Assembly (NCBI GenBank): GCA_034769895.1
Contig: CM068367.1
Location: 123,479,927 to 123,543,926, forward strand
Source: Magicicada septendecula
Lineage: Eukaryota > Arthropoda > Insecta > Hemiptera > Cicadidae
Length of the DNA: 64,000 nt
Direction: 5' to 3'
Below the pieces are notes generated by a model. It saw only the letters and a program-made list of their open reading frames with translations, was not told where the DNA came from and did no database searches. Shown here piece by piece: positions 34,796-50,198 of the stretch (position 1 is its first letter; each line of letters opens with the position of its first letter). Made by a program: the position numbers and the translations under genes.

Positions 34796-35025
34796 TAGAA
34801 TGAAGCTAGATGAAATGAGAAAATCTCCCGGTACAAAACGGAGTGGTGGTTATACGTGGAGAGAATGGATCCATCTAGATTTTGAAGAAGATCCATTGAC
34901 TGTCATCCATGGGGGGGGGAGAGAAGTGTGGGAAGACCCTGTAAGCGATGGTTGGATGACTTCCGTTGAGACTGGAACAGGCTACTAGTCCAAGCCGTAA
35001 AGGATGACGACACGACGACGACTTC
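34796..35025 (+). repeat. Non-LTR element tail with (GAC)n end, unit 1
   Basis: Fragments in two frames (REVWEDPVSDGWMTSVETGT; DDFR-type tail) end in GATGACGACACGACGACGAC. A G run at 34912-34919 differs in length from unit 2 (53321-53555), where it is longer. Probably the 3' end of a 5'-truncated non-LTR element. Confidence 0.45.
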
Positions 35026-37305
35026 TTTTCACAATAAATCGTTATAAGTTATAGAAATATAAAGTTTATATAAATCATTACATTAAAGTTATAAATCGCA
35101 ATATAATTATGACGAGTAAGATTAATATTGAGTGTGTCGATATTTTGTTGTCCAACTGCTTTCATTATACGAATTGCTTACCCCAGCAGAAAACTGGTCG
35201 TGACGAAATCACAGGTACCGACTGCTGTCACAGCAAAGGCATATCAAAGCATGATCACCCAATAATTTGACGTGATTGGCATTTCTAATTTAACATCACC
35301 AGCGCTTTCATCTTCTTGCCAAACTTTGATTCGCTAGTTAAATACGGACGAGGAGAATGACGTGCAAAAATGTTTACTTCTGATTGAACGGAGAAACTGT
35401 ATTGTGAAGTGAAAACTTTAATATTGAGTTTTAGTGTATTGTGTTTTATTTTATTCAACACCGACTAGCGTAAGTTTTAGCGATTTCATTTTGTTTCCAG
35501 TGCAATTAATTAAACGATCGACTTTTAGTAAAAGTAGTAGTAAGAAAGAAGATTATCTTGTGCTGCTTTGATGTTCTCTGAGTAAGTTGTATTGATCCGC
35601 TTGTTTTTCCCTTGCAAGTCAACTGCTTATTCAGTTGCCTCTCGGTTGTTAGCTGACCCAGTACTTGAACCCGTTCTCCCCCCCCCTCGAACTTTTATTG
35701 AAAACTGTTTCATTTAAAACATCAAACTTTTAATAGTTTTACTTACCGAAAGCTATATACTACTTCCTTTCAAACGAGATCTCGTTTTTTTTACATTAAC
35801 ACTCTTTACAAAATAATTGACTGGGTGCAGTATTGTGTTTAAAATTTATTTTTGTCGACTTATAAAGAAAATGTTCACATATTTGACGATGAAGCAGTGG
35901 CAAAATTTCAGTGCTTAGAATTTAACGTAAACAAAAATAATTTTTCAAGTTACTAGAGTTATTGAAGTAGGCGTAAATTCTGTACTACTCCGAAAACAGA
36001 TTCTAACCAATCGTTAAAAGGTTTATGACAAGAGACAAGATCCTGCCAAATTTAATTTCCCCAAAATTTATTAATTCAGATATTTAAATTAGAAGTAATC
36101 CTCAACTAAAACAATCTCGGCAAAAAGAGATTTTCTGCCGGTGCGTCTGTTGTCGTTTCGCCGTTTCTGAACAGTTTCCCTTCGTTAAATACCCCTGGCT
36201 TATTCTGCATCTGTTTACCTGGCGGACGATTAGCCTACAGTTTTTCCGCCTTTTTCGCTCGGTAACTATTTTATGTTTTTATGCTGTCGAGACATTTTTA
36301 TTTGACTTAAATAAAAACTGTTTAGCCTACTCGTTATAGGCTAATTTACAAACACATTAAAACTTTCCCCTTCTCTGTTGTACCCAAGACACTCTGTTTT
36401 CCTTGCCGGAAACGAGAAGCTGCGACGACGATATTGTTGTGCACATTTCCAAATTATCTCGTAATTTTATTCAGAGACTATTTCCAGAAATGTCACTTCT
36501 CGCGTTGAGTAAGAAAGAAATATGTTTTCAGTGAATTTTTCCCTTGCCAGTTTACAGTCGTAATTTGCTGACATTCATACGCAGTTTTCTCTTTAGTAGA
36601 TGGTGTAAGAAGTGACGGTATTAAATAACGAATAAACTTTTAAGATTTTAAACCCTAACAGTAAATACCGTGTGTTGCGCGTGTGCGCACGTGTGTATAA
36701 TTGTGTATCACGGAACGCGTTAATGATAATTCAAACGGTCTGACGCGGTGTCCATTAACTTCAACTAGCTATGCCACTGTTCACTAATTCCAATACAACA
36801 TAGCTTCGCTACAAGGAGGGAAACAGCCGCCAGTCATCAGAGAACTGAGAACTGGCTGTAGAGTCAGAGAACTGGTGAATCGAAGAAGACTGGCATGTTG
36901 TAGTACTGCGGCAAATACATAGAAATGTTGTGAGTTGTCTGAAGAAAAATTGGCAACCCACTGTACAACAACGGAATTGGAGAACGAGAAGTGAGTCATA
37001 AGTAGTATTTTTAATAAAGGTACACAATCAAACGTTACTGGTTTACATCCTAAGAAAGTATTACATACGGGAATATAAACGGGAAGATGAAAACGAGAGG
37101 AAACCATGATTATTGTCAATAGTGAAGGTGAGAAACTAGGACAGTATACAATGGTTTATTTAGGATGGAGATACATCACCAGAACGAAGTCCCATGCAGT
37201 AGCCATTGGAAAGAGTAGGATATGAAAAAGAGGACAAGTGAAAATTTGAACAAAAATTTGTAACACAATTTGAAGTTGGTGAAAGAAATAAAAGAAGAAT
37301 AAGTT
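35026..37305. other. No recognised gene, unit 1
   Basis: Includes a minus-strand 111-codon open frame (36784-37119) that I do not recognise. It is cut from stop-poor sequence and lacks domain features. Confidence 0.35.
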
Positions 37306-37392
37306 GGAAACATTATTTGCGGGGCTGTTAGGTCGTGGTCTACTGTTTGTGTGGACAGACCGCGGCTTAACAGCCCCGCAAATAATGTTTCC
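37306..37392. repeat. Strong hairpin, unit 1
   Basis: Outer arms of 25 bp pair perfectly (GGAAACATTATTTGCGGGGC and so on), and further imperfect pairing extends to a loop of about 17 bp. GGGGCTGTTAGGTCGTGGTC resembles the arm of the 16386-16712 palindrome, so it may be a short PLE-type relic. The copy in unit 2 is 55836-55922. Confidence 0.85.
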
Positions 37393-38569
37393 GATTATGT
37401 TGACGATAACCTTAGAAAAGAAGAATAGATTTATAAATGCTGTGGCAAGGCTTATAAGGCTCCTAGTAATATATCTGTAGTATTAGTAATAATAGTAATA
37501 TGTTCATAAAGAAAAAAGAACAAAAAACGAATTTGCAGACATCGAAATGGTATTAGAAATAATGAGACAGAATTTGTTATGACTTTAGAAAAAGGATTTG
37601 TTAAATGTGAGTCATTCAGTTGTTAAAGTTGTGAGTAATGGTTTAGGATAAGTGGGCTCAATTACCTATAAGTGAAACAATACCAATCAACATCAACGGG
37701 GAGATTATAAAATGCTTAAAGAAATTATGAGAAGTGGTAAACAACTTAACAATTTGTAAATAACTGCTATGAATTAAAATTGAATAAAAAGAATTATGAA
37801 ATGAAAGCTGAAAACAAAAGGCAACTGGTCAACAAGATAAAATAAACACAGAAATCGTTAATAACGTTTTCAAACCGAAATGTAGATAGAGATGTTGTTT
37901 ACCTGTCTGTTTAATGATATCAATTAGCTCTGGTGCAGTTAATTAAATAAATACATAGAGTTATGAACTATAAAATCCAGGAAAAAACTGTAAAAATTAT
38001 TTCAAGGCTTCATGAAAAAAATTATCACCGAGAGAAAACCACAATATGTTACTACCTTATTTGGCTGTGGGAGACAAAGTATGACACACAGAAAGAAATT
38101 AGAGGTGGAATTACAGAGAGAAATTAGAAAGAAATTAGCACTGGTCCCGTACTTGAGCATATAGAATACAAACAACTGAGTCGGTGAGGGTACATGACAA
38201 GAATGAATATGAAGGTGTCGGCCAAAAATTCGTGAGCAGTTATAATATAAACAATGAGGGGCGGATAGACCTAAAGAAGATAAGAACGGTGCAGTTGCAA
38301 AGATAATATTAAAGAGGGAAATTATTATAACAAAAACGAACATTTTCAACAAAACCTACGGAAAACTGTGAAATGTAAATATTGTGTACAGATGAAAAAA
38401 AGAGACTCACCCTAACACCAAAAGACATAACAGAATTGGAGTGTGTATCTGTAAACGGAAAACGAAAAGGAAGTATAAAGAAATTCTGAAAGCAAAGATT
38501 GTGCTCAATATATAGGTTAAAAGAGTAAAGTAGAAAGAAGGAACATTCGCCAAGAAGAGTTGAGTTATT

Positions 38570-40008
<1,439 letters not shown>

Positions 40009-41551
40009 ACTGTAATAATACTTCTACATCGTTATTTTTAATAAAATTTACATATTTTAAACTATCGAGTGTTCACACTTCTTATGTTTAGTCACTTCTT
40101 ATATTTTTCTGATCTTCTGATAATTTCACAACAACCATTTCAGTTTCCTCCTAATTCTTATTTTAAGTATCCAAATTTTGGGTTAAAGTCGATTAATTCT
40201 ATACTCTGATTGAATACTCCCGCTGATTGAAGGTACCGCTTCACCTTCGGTAATGACGCTGTGCTGGTTAGCAATCTTCCACACTCCCCCTTCTATGTTG
40301 GCATGGTCAGCAGTAGCTGTTTGAACATCTGATTGGATACACGTGCCCGTTCATGAAGATTGTCTTATCGTCGTTCCTCCATCTGTTTGAACCCATCTTC
40401 GTCAGGTTATTCAAGGTAATGGTCCAACCAGGTAATCGCTGGTGTAGAGTTAAGCATAGGGACGCGTTGTGTAGCCCATCTTCTATTGCACTGGCCTCCC
40501 CCATTGTGGAAGTGATTGTGTCTGTTTTTTACAATCCATTTTACTATTGACTTTATTAATTACGAACAAAATATTTTCCATTTATTTTTGTGTTGGTGTC
40601 AAACGCCAAGTGTATTTCTTTCGTTTCCATTAGTATTGATTGACTTGTTGACCTACTCAAATTTTTGTTAGAGTTTACGACTCAGCCAGCGGACTAATCC
40701 GCTCACTGCTGCTGATTCCAATAAAATCAATATTAAAAACATATAAGTACAAAAAAGTGCTGTTCAGTATTATTTCCATCCTGCTTGTGTCCGTAACTGT
40801 TATTTTAAAGTTTCTTCAACCACATCGAAATTACATTTAATTAATATTACAAAAAATATACTTACAGAGTTCATTAGTTATTATTCTGATATTCTAATAG
40901 TGATATAAATATTACATGTAGGACTAAATGTTTGTGTTTTCTTCGAGGTTAGGAGGATATATTTTAAAAAGAAAGTGATGAGCCCATACCCCTTTCACCG
41001 TAATGGGGAAGTTTGTGCCCAAGGAAAACCACCTCCCATTGCTGTTCATTAACCTTAATTCCCCTGAGGAACCCTCATTACGCATCGCTTCAGGAGGGAG
41101 GGTTCAGCTGTAGCTCGTCCTCTACTGACTTAGATTTCTATATCCCCCCCCCCGTCACGCCACGATTGGAAATGAAAATGTTCGTGTGTGTGTTTTGCAG
41201 TAGCGTTTGAAACAAGCGGTTGTTCAAAAAATTGCCTGATTAGCAAAACGTGGTTTTCGTTGAAAAGTATGACGTTTCGATTTTAAGTGCGAAAGTCATG
41301 TGCAGTGGCAAGATCTTTGTCTTGCGCAGTCTTCTCTTCTTTCAGAGTTTGGTCATCAGAGATAGTAGGTGCCGAAAGTACAGTTGACTAGCAACAACAA
41401 CCAGGTCAAAAACAACGTCACTCTATCCGACTTTCATGGTAAAGTCGAAACGTTTTCAACTGTAAACCACTATCCGATTTATTGTTGTATTGGTGTGTTA
41501 GTGGTCTCAAATATTTCTATTAGTAATTTTGTACAAACCACTATGTTATCT

Positions 41552-41590
41552 TTGGTATTGACAAGCGCTTTCGGCAGTCAAGCCATCTTC
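41552..41590 (-). ncRNA. Hammerhead-like motif broken by deletion, unit 2 left arm
   Basis: The core GAAA, AGCGCT and helix II remain. The 23-bp deletion removes the 5' strand of helix I and changes CTGAAGA to TTGAAGA, so the first conserved C is gone. It should not cleave. Confidence 0.6.
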
Positions 41591-41737
41591 AAAAAACTGT
41601 TCACTTCTTATATACCGTTCTACCGGACCTATCTAGCCCCGCCCCCTGACGGAGTAACGTCTTACTTAGCTCCACCCATAGTGGGTTGTCTTACATTACC
41701 AATTTTGTAGCCGTTACAATTCACGTTAACTCATCTT

Positions 41738-42535
41738 CTACTCTTTTTTGTTCTCTAATAAGCTGCTAAATATTTCTTCATTATCAAATGTAGTTTTTAT
41801 ATTCATTAGTCTTTTTTCATCATTATTTCTTATTTTTAATATGTCCACTTCTTTCTTTAATTTCCTTTCTTTTTCTTTACTCATCACTTTCATTATCTTA
41901 TAATTTACAACTGGATCTATGAATTTATGTCCTTCTTCTATAAAATGTCTAGCGTATAATGAATTCGTCGTTAACCTCCTTCACCCCTCTTATGTTCTTT
42001 AAATCTCTGGCAAAATTGACGACCCGTTTCGCCCAGATACACTTTGTCACATTCCCCACAACTAAGCATATATACTCCACTTTTCTTCAATGTGTCATCT
42101 TCTTCAAAATTTAGTTTTTATTATATCAAACACGGTTTTCGATTTTTTTAACCGCTACCTCTATATTATATTTTCTAAAACATTTTTGTATCTTCCTTGT
42201 GTTATAACCTATATATGATATGGATCCCTTATACTCCTTCTTTTCTTTACTATTCTCATTTTTGGTTCTTCTCTTCGTTTTATATTATTAAATATTTTAT
42301 CTACTACATTCGTATTATACTTGTTGTTTTTACAATTATTTTTATTCTTTCTATTTCTTTCTTTCTGTTTTCCTCATCTTCTATACAACTGTTTATTCTA
42401 TGACAGAAATTATTTATCGCTGCCATTTTATACCGTATTGGATGGTATGAATCATTTGGTATTATAACATCCGTATATGTGCTTTTCCTATAAATGTCAA
42501 ATTTTAGTTTATTTTCTCTTGTTATTCTTATGTTT
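41738..42535 (-). pseudogene. PLE reverse transcriptase end plus GIY-YIG endonuclease, unit 2
   Basis: Same broken frame and the same frameshifts as the unit 1 copy at 23574-24371, so the inactivation came before the duplication. The FDIYRK block, GVYML and KVYLGETGR motifs and the EEGHKF segment are all kept. Confidence 0.87.
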
Positions 42536-42753
42536 ATATAAAAACCACATTTGAAAATGAAGAAATATTTAGCAGCTTATTAGACAACAAAAAAGAGTAG
42601 AAGATGAGTTAACGTGAATTGTAACGGCTACAAAATTGCTAATGTAAGACAACCCATGGGTGGAGCTAAGTAAGACGTTACTCCGTCAGGGGGCGGGGCT
42701 AGATAGGTCCGGTAGAACGGTATATAAGAAGTGAACAGTTTCATATTTCTCTG

Positions 42754-42806
42754 TTGGTAAATGACCTGAAGATGGTTTGACTGCCGAAAGCGCTCGTCAA
42801 TACCAA
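42754..42806 (+). ncRNA. Hammerhead ribozyme-like motif, PLE right arm, unit 2
   Basis: Identical in core and helices to the unit 1 motif at 24590-24642. Confidence 0.65.
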
Positions 42807-43568
42807 AGATAACAGTGGTTTGTACAAAATTACTAATAGAAGCACTATCCGATTGTCAGACAATTTTATCATAAAATGACTGTGGCCGTAAACGCTTAAA
42901 TGGTATGAGGAACATGATTTGTTTCGCCAGTTAATTAATATCAATATTTATACGTGAATCATTAATTAAAATTATCAATGACTCTCCCTGGTACGTAAAC
43001 ATTTCGATTGCCGGTTCCACGATATATTCTAATGTAAGTAAAGCATGCCTTCACCAAGTTGAGTAAGTGAAGCAAATAATGGCCAAGTTGAGTAAATCCT
43101 CGCTTATCGTTGTCCTCGATTAACGCCTTCTCTGTATTATGCCGTGTATTTATAACACTATAACGTATATAATCGTAATGGCTTCGCTGTAACGTCTCCG
43201 ATACGGACACTGCAGCACTTTAAACATTCAGTGGTAGCTTTCAAGGAATTGGAGACAGGAAGCATCCATACAGAAGCGCTCGGTTGTCATGAAGAAGAAC
43301 GTACTAATGACGATCACTGGGACTCTGGCAAAATCCTGATGGTGAAGAAGAAATCGATGAGGGACAAGAAAGGGATTGGCAATAAAGGGACAGACGGGAC
43401 TTTAACAACATAGAGGTTGGCAAATGCGTTTCAGTTTATGAAGAAGGAGTCCAGATTCGGATGGCGAAGACACGGACCGTGAACACATCTCGAAGTTTAC
43501 CACCAACAAGGTGGACAGCCTGGGGTTGTACACGACAGCTACAAAAAAACTAAAATAAATAAATAACG

Positions 43569-43754
43569 CAACAAAACAGATATACGTAGGCCAGTGGGAA
43601 CGAGAGATCGTGGAAGATCCTGGGAAAAATGGTCAGAGACTCTGTGAAGTCGGAATGGGCTATAGCCCAAGTCATGTAGTGAAGAAGAAGAAGAAGAAGA
43701 AGATGACGATGGTGATGATGAAGAAGATGAAGAAGAAGAAAACAGTCAATCATA
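43569..43754 (+). repeat. Non-LTR tail with (GAA/GAT)n, unit 2
   Basis: Counterpart of 25405-25590, with the same trinucleotide tract. Confidence 0.5.
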
Positions 43755-44776
43755 CATGGCAGCGGGTGAAGCAGCCAAACAGTCTTCAGTGCTGGAAATG
43801 ATACAGCTTCTGTTCCCGCGTGTGATTCGTGCGACTCCGTGTAAATGACGATAAAAATTGTGCATCCTCGACTAATGAGCAAAAATGTGTAATGCCTGTG
43901 TAAAATTTATAGGGTATACAATCGTTACTGTACATTATGCTATCTCATTTATATACATTAAATATTCGATTTATAAAAGTCGCATAAGTCGTTTTAAAAA
44001 TTTTCTTAATTACGAATATTTAAAGTAAACAGTTATTACCAGATTTTATGTTTAAATATATCTGTAGTCAAGCGCGTGCGCATGTTACACCGATCACTGT
44101 GTAAGCCTCTAAACTTATAGAACTAAAAGTCCCTTTCTTGGTTTGTAAAAAAGCAATATTTATTTCTTTAACTGGAACTGCAATCGATGCATTTGATTTT
44201 TTATTGTAAATGAATAAAAGACAACTAAAACATATGAACTTTTTGTCCGTGGTAAGGTAGAGAAGGAAGTGGATGAAAAGAGTAATGAATGAAAAGAGCA
44301 GCTATTCAGTGTAAAGAGTTGGCTGTTACGGGGACGAATTAAACGGATCACTAAGGATACTCAAAACGTCAAAGCGACACAACAGTCTACTTCTGTTTCT
44401 ATATTGAGACATTGAGAAAAAGCAGTCTCCTAAGTGCTCAACTAATTAACTAACTGCAGTACAAGTAAAGATTGTGTTACCCCTCCCCCCCAATATTGTT
44501 GGAGCATTATTCAGTTCCTGTATTTCAATGGAACTGAACTGAACTTGTGTGGAGTTTATAAGGAAATTAAAGAAAGTTCTAGCTATCGATTTCCTATTAA
44601 ACCGCCTCTGTTTCACAGCGTCGTAGTTTGTAAAATACAAGGAAAACGTGGTTTGTATTGATACACCTAAAACTTCACCGAATAGGGTAACTATAGTTAG
44701 CTTTTGGCTAACGTTTCGGGGAAAAATGTCAAGCTCTTTGGGACGTATCTTTTGACGAGAAATAAACTTTTATTTT

Positions 44777-45069
44777 GACATGATAATGTCTTATGGCTGG
44801 GGGTCATTTGAAAATTTCTGTAACGCATCACGCTGCATGACGTCATCATTTACCAGCCGGGAATCGTTAACTAAAACCGCGACCGCTAACGTGCTAACGT
44901 CCGTCGCAGATTAAAGACCTAACAAGCAAACAACACTGCATAGCTGTAGATAGGTATGTAACCAATCAGTCAGTCAGTAACCATAATAATGTTGCGTTTA
45001 GCTGGCGGCTGAAAGACATTATCATGCTCTTAAGCTTTTACCATTTGGTAAACGGTACTTTACATTTTT
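44777..45069 (+). mobile_element. 293-bp MITE-like insertion found only in unit 2
   Basis: Absent from unit 1, where the flanks join as CTTTTATTTTTAAGTT. The insert has a perfect 14-bp inverted repeat, CATGATAATGTCTT at 44779-44792 and AAGACATTATCATG at 45013-45026. About 40 bp follow that contain a TACCATTTGGTA near-palindrome. ATTTT stands at both borders (44772-44776, 45064-45068) and could be the target duplication. No ORF is present. A non-autonomous DNA transposon fits best. Precise loss from unit 1 is less likely. Confidence 0.75.
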
Positions 45070-46477
45070 TAAGTTAAGAACTTAAACTTTCTTGCCCTTT
45101 TTTTTCCATCAACTCATATTGAGCCTGCGAATATTCTGTTCCACATTCATTATTCGTATAGTTCGTGGTTCTTTTTGTCGTTTGCCTTCAACGCGTGTTG
45201 TCAGCGCGATCCTCGGTACTCGCTCAGTCTCCATCTCGTGAGGTGCCCAAGCATTTTACTACCCCTATGGTCTCCGGTTTATTGAATTATTGATTCGACC
45301 TTCTCGTCTATAGGTCATTTACTTTTTGCCTCCAAACGACTTCGTCAAGACGTTTCCGGCACTACCAACATATTTTGTCATGTTTTCCCTACCGTTCAGT
45401 TACTATGGATAATATCGTATATTATTGCGCGTTTAAGTTCTATAAATCCTTAACTAAAGCGATCATTATATCACTACATTTCTTAGTAATTCGAACAGTG
45501 CATGTAAACGTGTTTCCCGGCAGCAAGCCTTGCCTGGATCTCCTCTTTAATGTTTGGTTTTCTAGTAACTATGGTGCCTAGACGTTAGGCAGGGTAGGCG
45601 CGGTATGTAAGCAGTTCAGTATACAAGTTTTGTGGCCAGAGATACGCTTTGAGGCTCCATCATTATCCTAAATATTTATTGCCACAGACTGAGTCGACAT
45701 GGTGGCTAACAACCTCACCTGGAATTTTTTATGAGTCCCGAAGTCGAACATAAGACCTCTAGGTTAGTAGTCAGTTGTCATGTTCAGTGATCTACTAAGC
45801 CTGTTACATAACTCCTATTACCTCTTTAAAATGAGTTATCTCTTTTCGTCATCAGTTGTTAGATTTCTGTATGAAAACTCTGTCCGTATCACAAGTTTTT
45901 AGTTTTAATATCTCTTTTAACTAGTTTGTCCTTTATTGACCTAACATTATATATGGCTAACTTCATTTTCTTGTCCAAATCTTTTGACCTTACTCGTTGC
46001 ATGGTCAGTAACTTTGAAATCTATCCTGCTATTCCTTTCTTGGGGCTTATGAGTAATGGAGTTTTTTCATGGAGGGATTACCAGCCCCTCGCGCAACCCG
46101 TAACCTGGAGGCCCAGGGTTTGATTTCAGAGTATCCTTCTCTTAGGTGGGCTGCTTTTTCTACAGCTAAAGGTCTCCACCTCCCCTGTAAGAAGAAAAGT
46201 AAGAAACAGACACAGCAACAGAAAAAGACACCCTAGCCCTTGAATACTCTGGTACGTGTTATATGTACGCGTATAGGTATATATTGTAATAACCCGCGTA
46301 TAGTATACTGGGTCTCGTGTTCGTATTTATTATGCCCCGAGTTGCGGTGCCACTTTGTAATAGCCCGTAATCCGTATGGGTTAAATATCACACGTTGGTT
46401 GTGTCACTTTGTAACGAAAAACTTGTTTATCGTTCTTCAGTTGATGAGACGAATTGGCTAAGCTGACTTCTCACTGA

Positions 46478-49400
46478 AGGTGGATTTAATTTACTAGTTG
46501 TGTACTTACTTGTAGTGAAATCCTGTTAATTAAGCAGAGTTGAGATGGTAATTTAAATTTTAAATAATTTAAACTATCTCAATTGCCGCTACCAATAGTA
46601 CCAACTGCTGCGAGCTGTCCACCTAACCTGTAATTGTCTAGTCTACTGAAATAATTTCGTTAACTCCTTTTATTGGGTAAAAAGTTGTTTATTGATTGAT
46701 AATGCTCATGAATTTACTTTAAAGAATAATTAAAGTTGACTTTTTGTCCATTTTTTACAATAATAATTGGCTTTATGAAAATCTTTTATCTCAGGGTTGG
46801 TTATTCTGACTCTTTGTATTCACAACATAAAACGTTATTTTTTGGGTACAAGTTTATTTAAAGTGTAGGTCCTTTTAGACTGCAAGATACAAAAAACAAA
46901 ACTGAATCTTTACACTACTATAATCATCGAGTAGTAGGATAATGATTACATTAATAAATAAAATACATCTTAACTAATAACATAAAAATTCACAGACACG
47001 TTGCGTCAACATTGGAGGTTATTTTGGCGTACTGTACTGTAGTCAGTGAACCTTAAAATTAATAATATTTTTTCAACAACATGCAAAATTATTAGTTTAA
47101 TAAAGTTATGACACTCTTCATTGTCCATAGAAGATTCTCTGATTCTTCATATTGGATGATTTTAATTAGGTAAACAAACAATTCTGGTAAGCATGTTCGG
47201 CTTACTATTAAATTCTTTTAACTACGAACAAATTGATTAATGCAATACTGTTTAACTCTTTCTTAAAGTTCATTATAAATTATTTTATTTTATTATCTCT
47301 GATAATTAAAGTTTATCATGTCTGTGGGCAATTACTAAATTTATATAATTAGCTTTCGTCACACTTCTTAAATTGTTAATACAGTATATTAATTGAAATA
47401 ATAAGGTTCATTGCACCCTTAGTGTTCCTATGAAAATGTTTCCTTCATCACTTTTGATTAAGTCTATTAAATAAGTGAATAAGTTTTATAAATAAAATCA
47501 ACTGTCGCTACCTCCTTTAGCAATTAATGAACTAATTAAATTGATAAGGTCCCATATTCCTTAGGTTTTCGTATTTAATAATCTTTCGATTTATTCGATA
47601 AGTCTTATTAATTATACTCAATAAAGATTTTTATTGTGGCAAGTCTTAATTGCTCTAAGTATAGTTTAATTGTCACTATACTTGCTTGTATTTCCTTTTT
47701 CGTAATTGCATTTTTCTTTTTTATTAATATTTAGTTCAGTTCCTATGCGCACATACTCCGCAAATAGACACTGATATAAGGTTAACTCAACATTGTTTAC
47801 TTTCGGCCTAACCTAATTTTCACTTTTTTGAGGTTATCGATTTCCGTCAGCTGGTTGAGGTTATTTTCTTAAAATTTGGTCTCAGGAGCGGCGTGGCCTC
47901 TCCGTCGAAGTACTGTGATGAACTGTGTCCTCTTCGGTTTACGAATCTGGAATCTAATGCTCGATGGTGATCGCTGATTGGTTAATTTTCTTAATTTTCG
48001 TGACCCTTCGGTATGTTTCGGCAAAATATACGCCTTTAACGCGTCTTTTGTCTGGTTTTGAGATTATAAGAAATTGGTTTACATTATGACGTTTAAGGGC
48101 TGACAAATTATTAAATCCTTATAATTAACATTATTCCCTTATCTTTGCTCTAATTAACAATTCATTATTACCATTGCTCAGGGTTCTCTGAGACGAATAA
48201 TTTGGATCCCCACACCATATAAGTTTGATCATTATAAACAAAAATAAATTTACGAATCTCTCTTATTAGCTTTTTATATACTATAATGTTTGTTTTAGTT
48301 ATTTTGACTATTAAATTTCAATAAACATTGAGTATTCTTCGCTAATAGTCGAGTATGAACTCTTTACAATCATTTATAAGGTGTATTTTGATAAAAGTTG
48401 TCTTTGGCTGTTTAGGCCTAATTCAATATTAGTTACTATATTTTAATTACACTTTTCCATTATTATTCCTTACTTTTACTGCAACCTCATTGCTCATAAT
48501 CGTTGTCTACAACTTCTTATCACAATTACAATATTACTCATGACATAAGAAAATACTTATTTCTAATTAACTTTACAAATAACTTGGCTAGGCATATTGG
48601 CCTATGATACTATCAATTAGTTTTACTTATTGTCTTTTAATAGTGGTTTCTTAACCATTTCTATTATGACACAATTACTCTGAAATGATCATTACAACTT
48701 CTGATCACCTCAGTTTTAGTTATTATATTATTCTTTTGTTCATTTTTAGTCTTTATAATCATTCCTAGTTTTGTACTCTAGTGTGTTACATGTATTACTT
48801 TCATTAGAAATTACATAATTGTTTTTTAAGTCATTGCTTCTTACATGATTGGTCACTACAATAACTACAAAGTTTGACAATGTTTCGGGCTGTACCCGTA
48901 TATCCTCACTTGCTATTAATTTATCACTAGTTCTTGCATCTAGTGCTACATGACAAGTCCCTTTAATTTTCATTATTAAAACTCAGTTTTATTTTACTAA
49001 TTATTGGTTTATATTCTATTAGTGGTATTATATACTATTGATTCTACTGATATCAACCTCTTTCTCTTATATTGATATTCTTAAATGTTTTTTAGATTGT
49101 TTATTGGGTAAATCCTATTCTGTCCATTTCAGTTTGTTGATTTACACCAATCACCATATAAATCCTTCCTTGGTAAACTAGTCTTGGTACTGGTAGGATC
49201 CTTATAACCTCTAGTTTACAATATAACAGAATATGGATTGATAACATTTTTGTTATCAATTCTTGTCATTATACATGAAAAATGCTAGTTATGTGTTAAG
49301 GTTAAGGTTATGTGTGTCCTGTACTGGCTTGCAACAATGAGTTCCATTTTGTGGCTTGTTTCTATACTTTTTTCACAATTATTTAAATGTATTAATACTA

Positions 49401-50198
49401 TTAATTATTATTTATTGTCTGGTATTTATTTTCCAGCTTCTTTTATATTATTTTTTACAATACTCTTGGAGATTATCAGTTTTTCTGATATCTCTGTTTC
49501 TGTATCATCTACATACATAGTAGATAAGATACAATGTTGTTATTATCTTTTATATCTTATTAAATCATATTAGTACAAAGTTTTAATTTCACTCTCCTGG
49601 TCATTATATTTTTATTTTATATTAGAGTTATTGTCACAGTCGAGTCACTTATAATAGGCTGTTAATGGTTTGGTGTCATGGTTAAGTCATTTCATAGGGT
49701 GTACTTTTGTTTTAAACTGATTCCTTTTTCTCAATCATGAGTATTATTGTCTATTTTCTTTATTTGTTATTTTATTTTCCTTATCTATTAATAAAATAAT
49801 AATATTATTATTATATTAATAATATTAATGTGAATATTAATTGTTCTCCTGGTTGAGTTAATTCAATCCTTCCCTATTTTAACTTAATTCATTAACCTCC
49901 TTCAATTTATATTCCTTTGGTGTGGGTCAACGTTGGTCTTGTCTCTAGTCAGTTGTCTTCATTTCTTTCGTAGTTAATTATTTCTTATTGCTGATCTCTT
50001 TATTCTTCTCTTTTAGTTTATTATTCAGTTTTCTTCCTCCTTTAAATTCAAGTTTAGTTGTTCTGATGGCCTTCTATGTATTATTACTGTTGCTTATGAC
50101 GGTTGGTAATTTGGCTATGATATGTAACGTTACAATATTTCGTCGAATTTCTAGTAAATCACAAATCCATGCGTACCATAACTAGTAAGAACGAAATC
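46478..50198 (-). other. Very AT-rich stretch, possible decayed retroelement, unit 2
   Basis: Counterpart of 28020-31740 with the same minus-strand coding-like pieces (48746-49218). Near-identity extends across it with scattered substitutions. Confidence 0.3.

Larger units (their letters stand above)
41480..42842 (-). mobile_element. Penelope-like element fragment with inverted arms, unit 2
   Basis: Counterpart of 23293-24678 with the same arms, coding remnant (about 41738-42535, minus) and flanking CACTATCCGATT repeats (41468-41479, 42843-42854). It differs by a 23-bp deletion in the left arm and a few substitutions, for example CATTATCAAATGTAG against CATTCTCAAATGTGG. Confidence 0.85.

Noticed and set aside
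36784..37119. 111-codon minus-strand ORF as a gene
   Set aside because: No domain, no splice signals or start context. Identity in both units only reflects the duplication.
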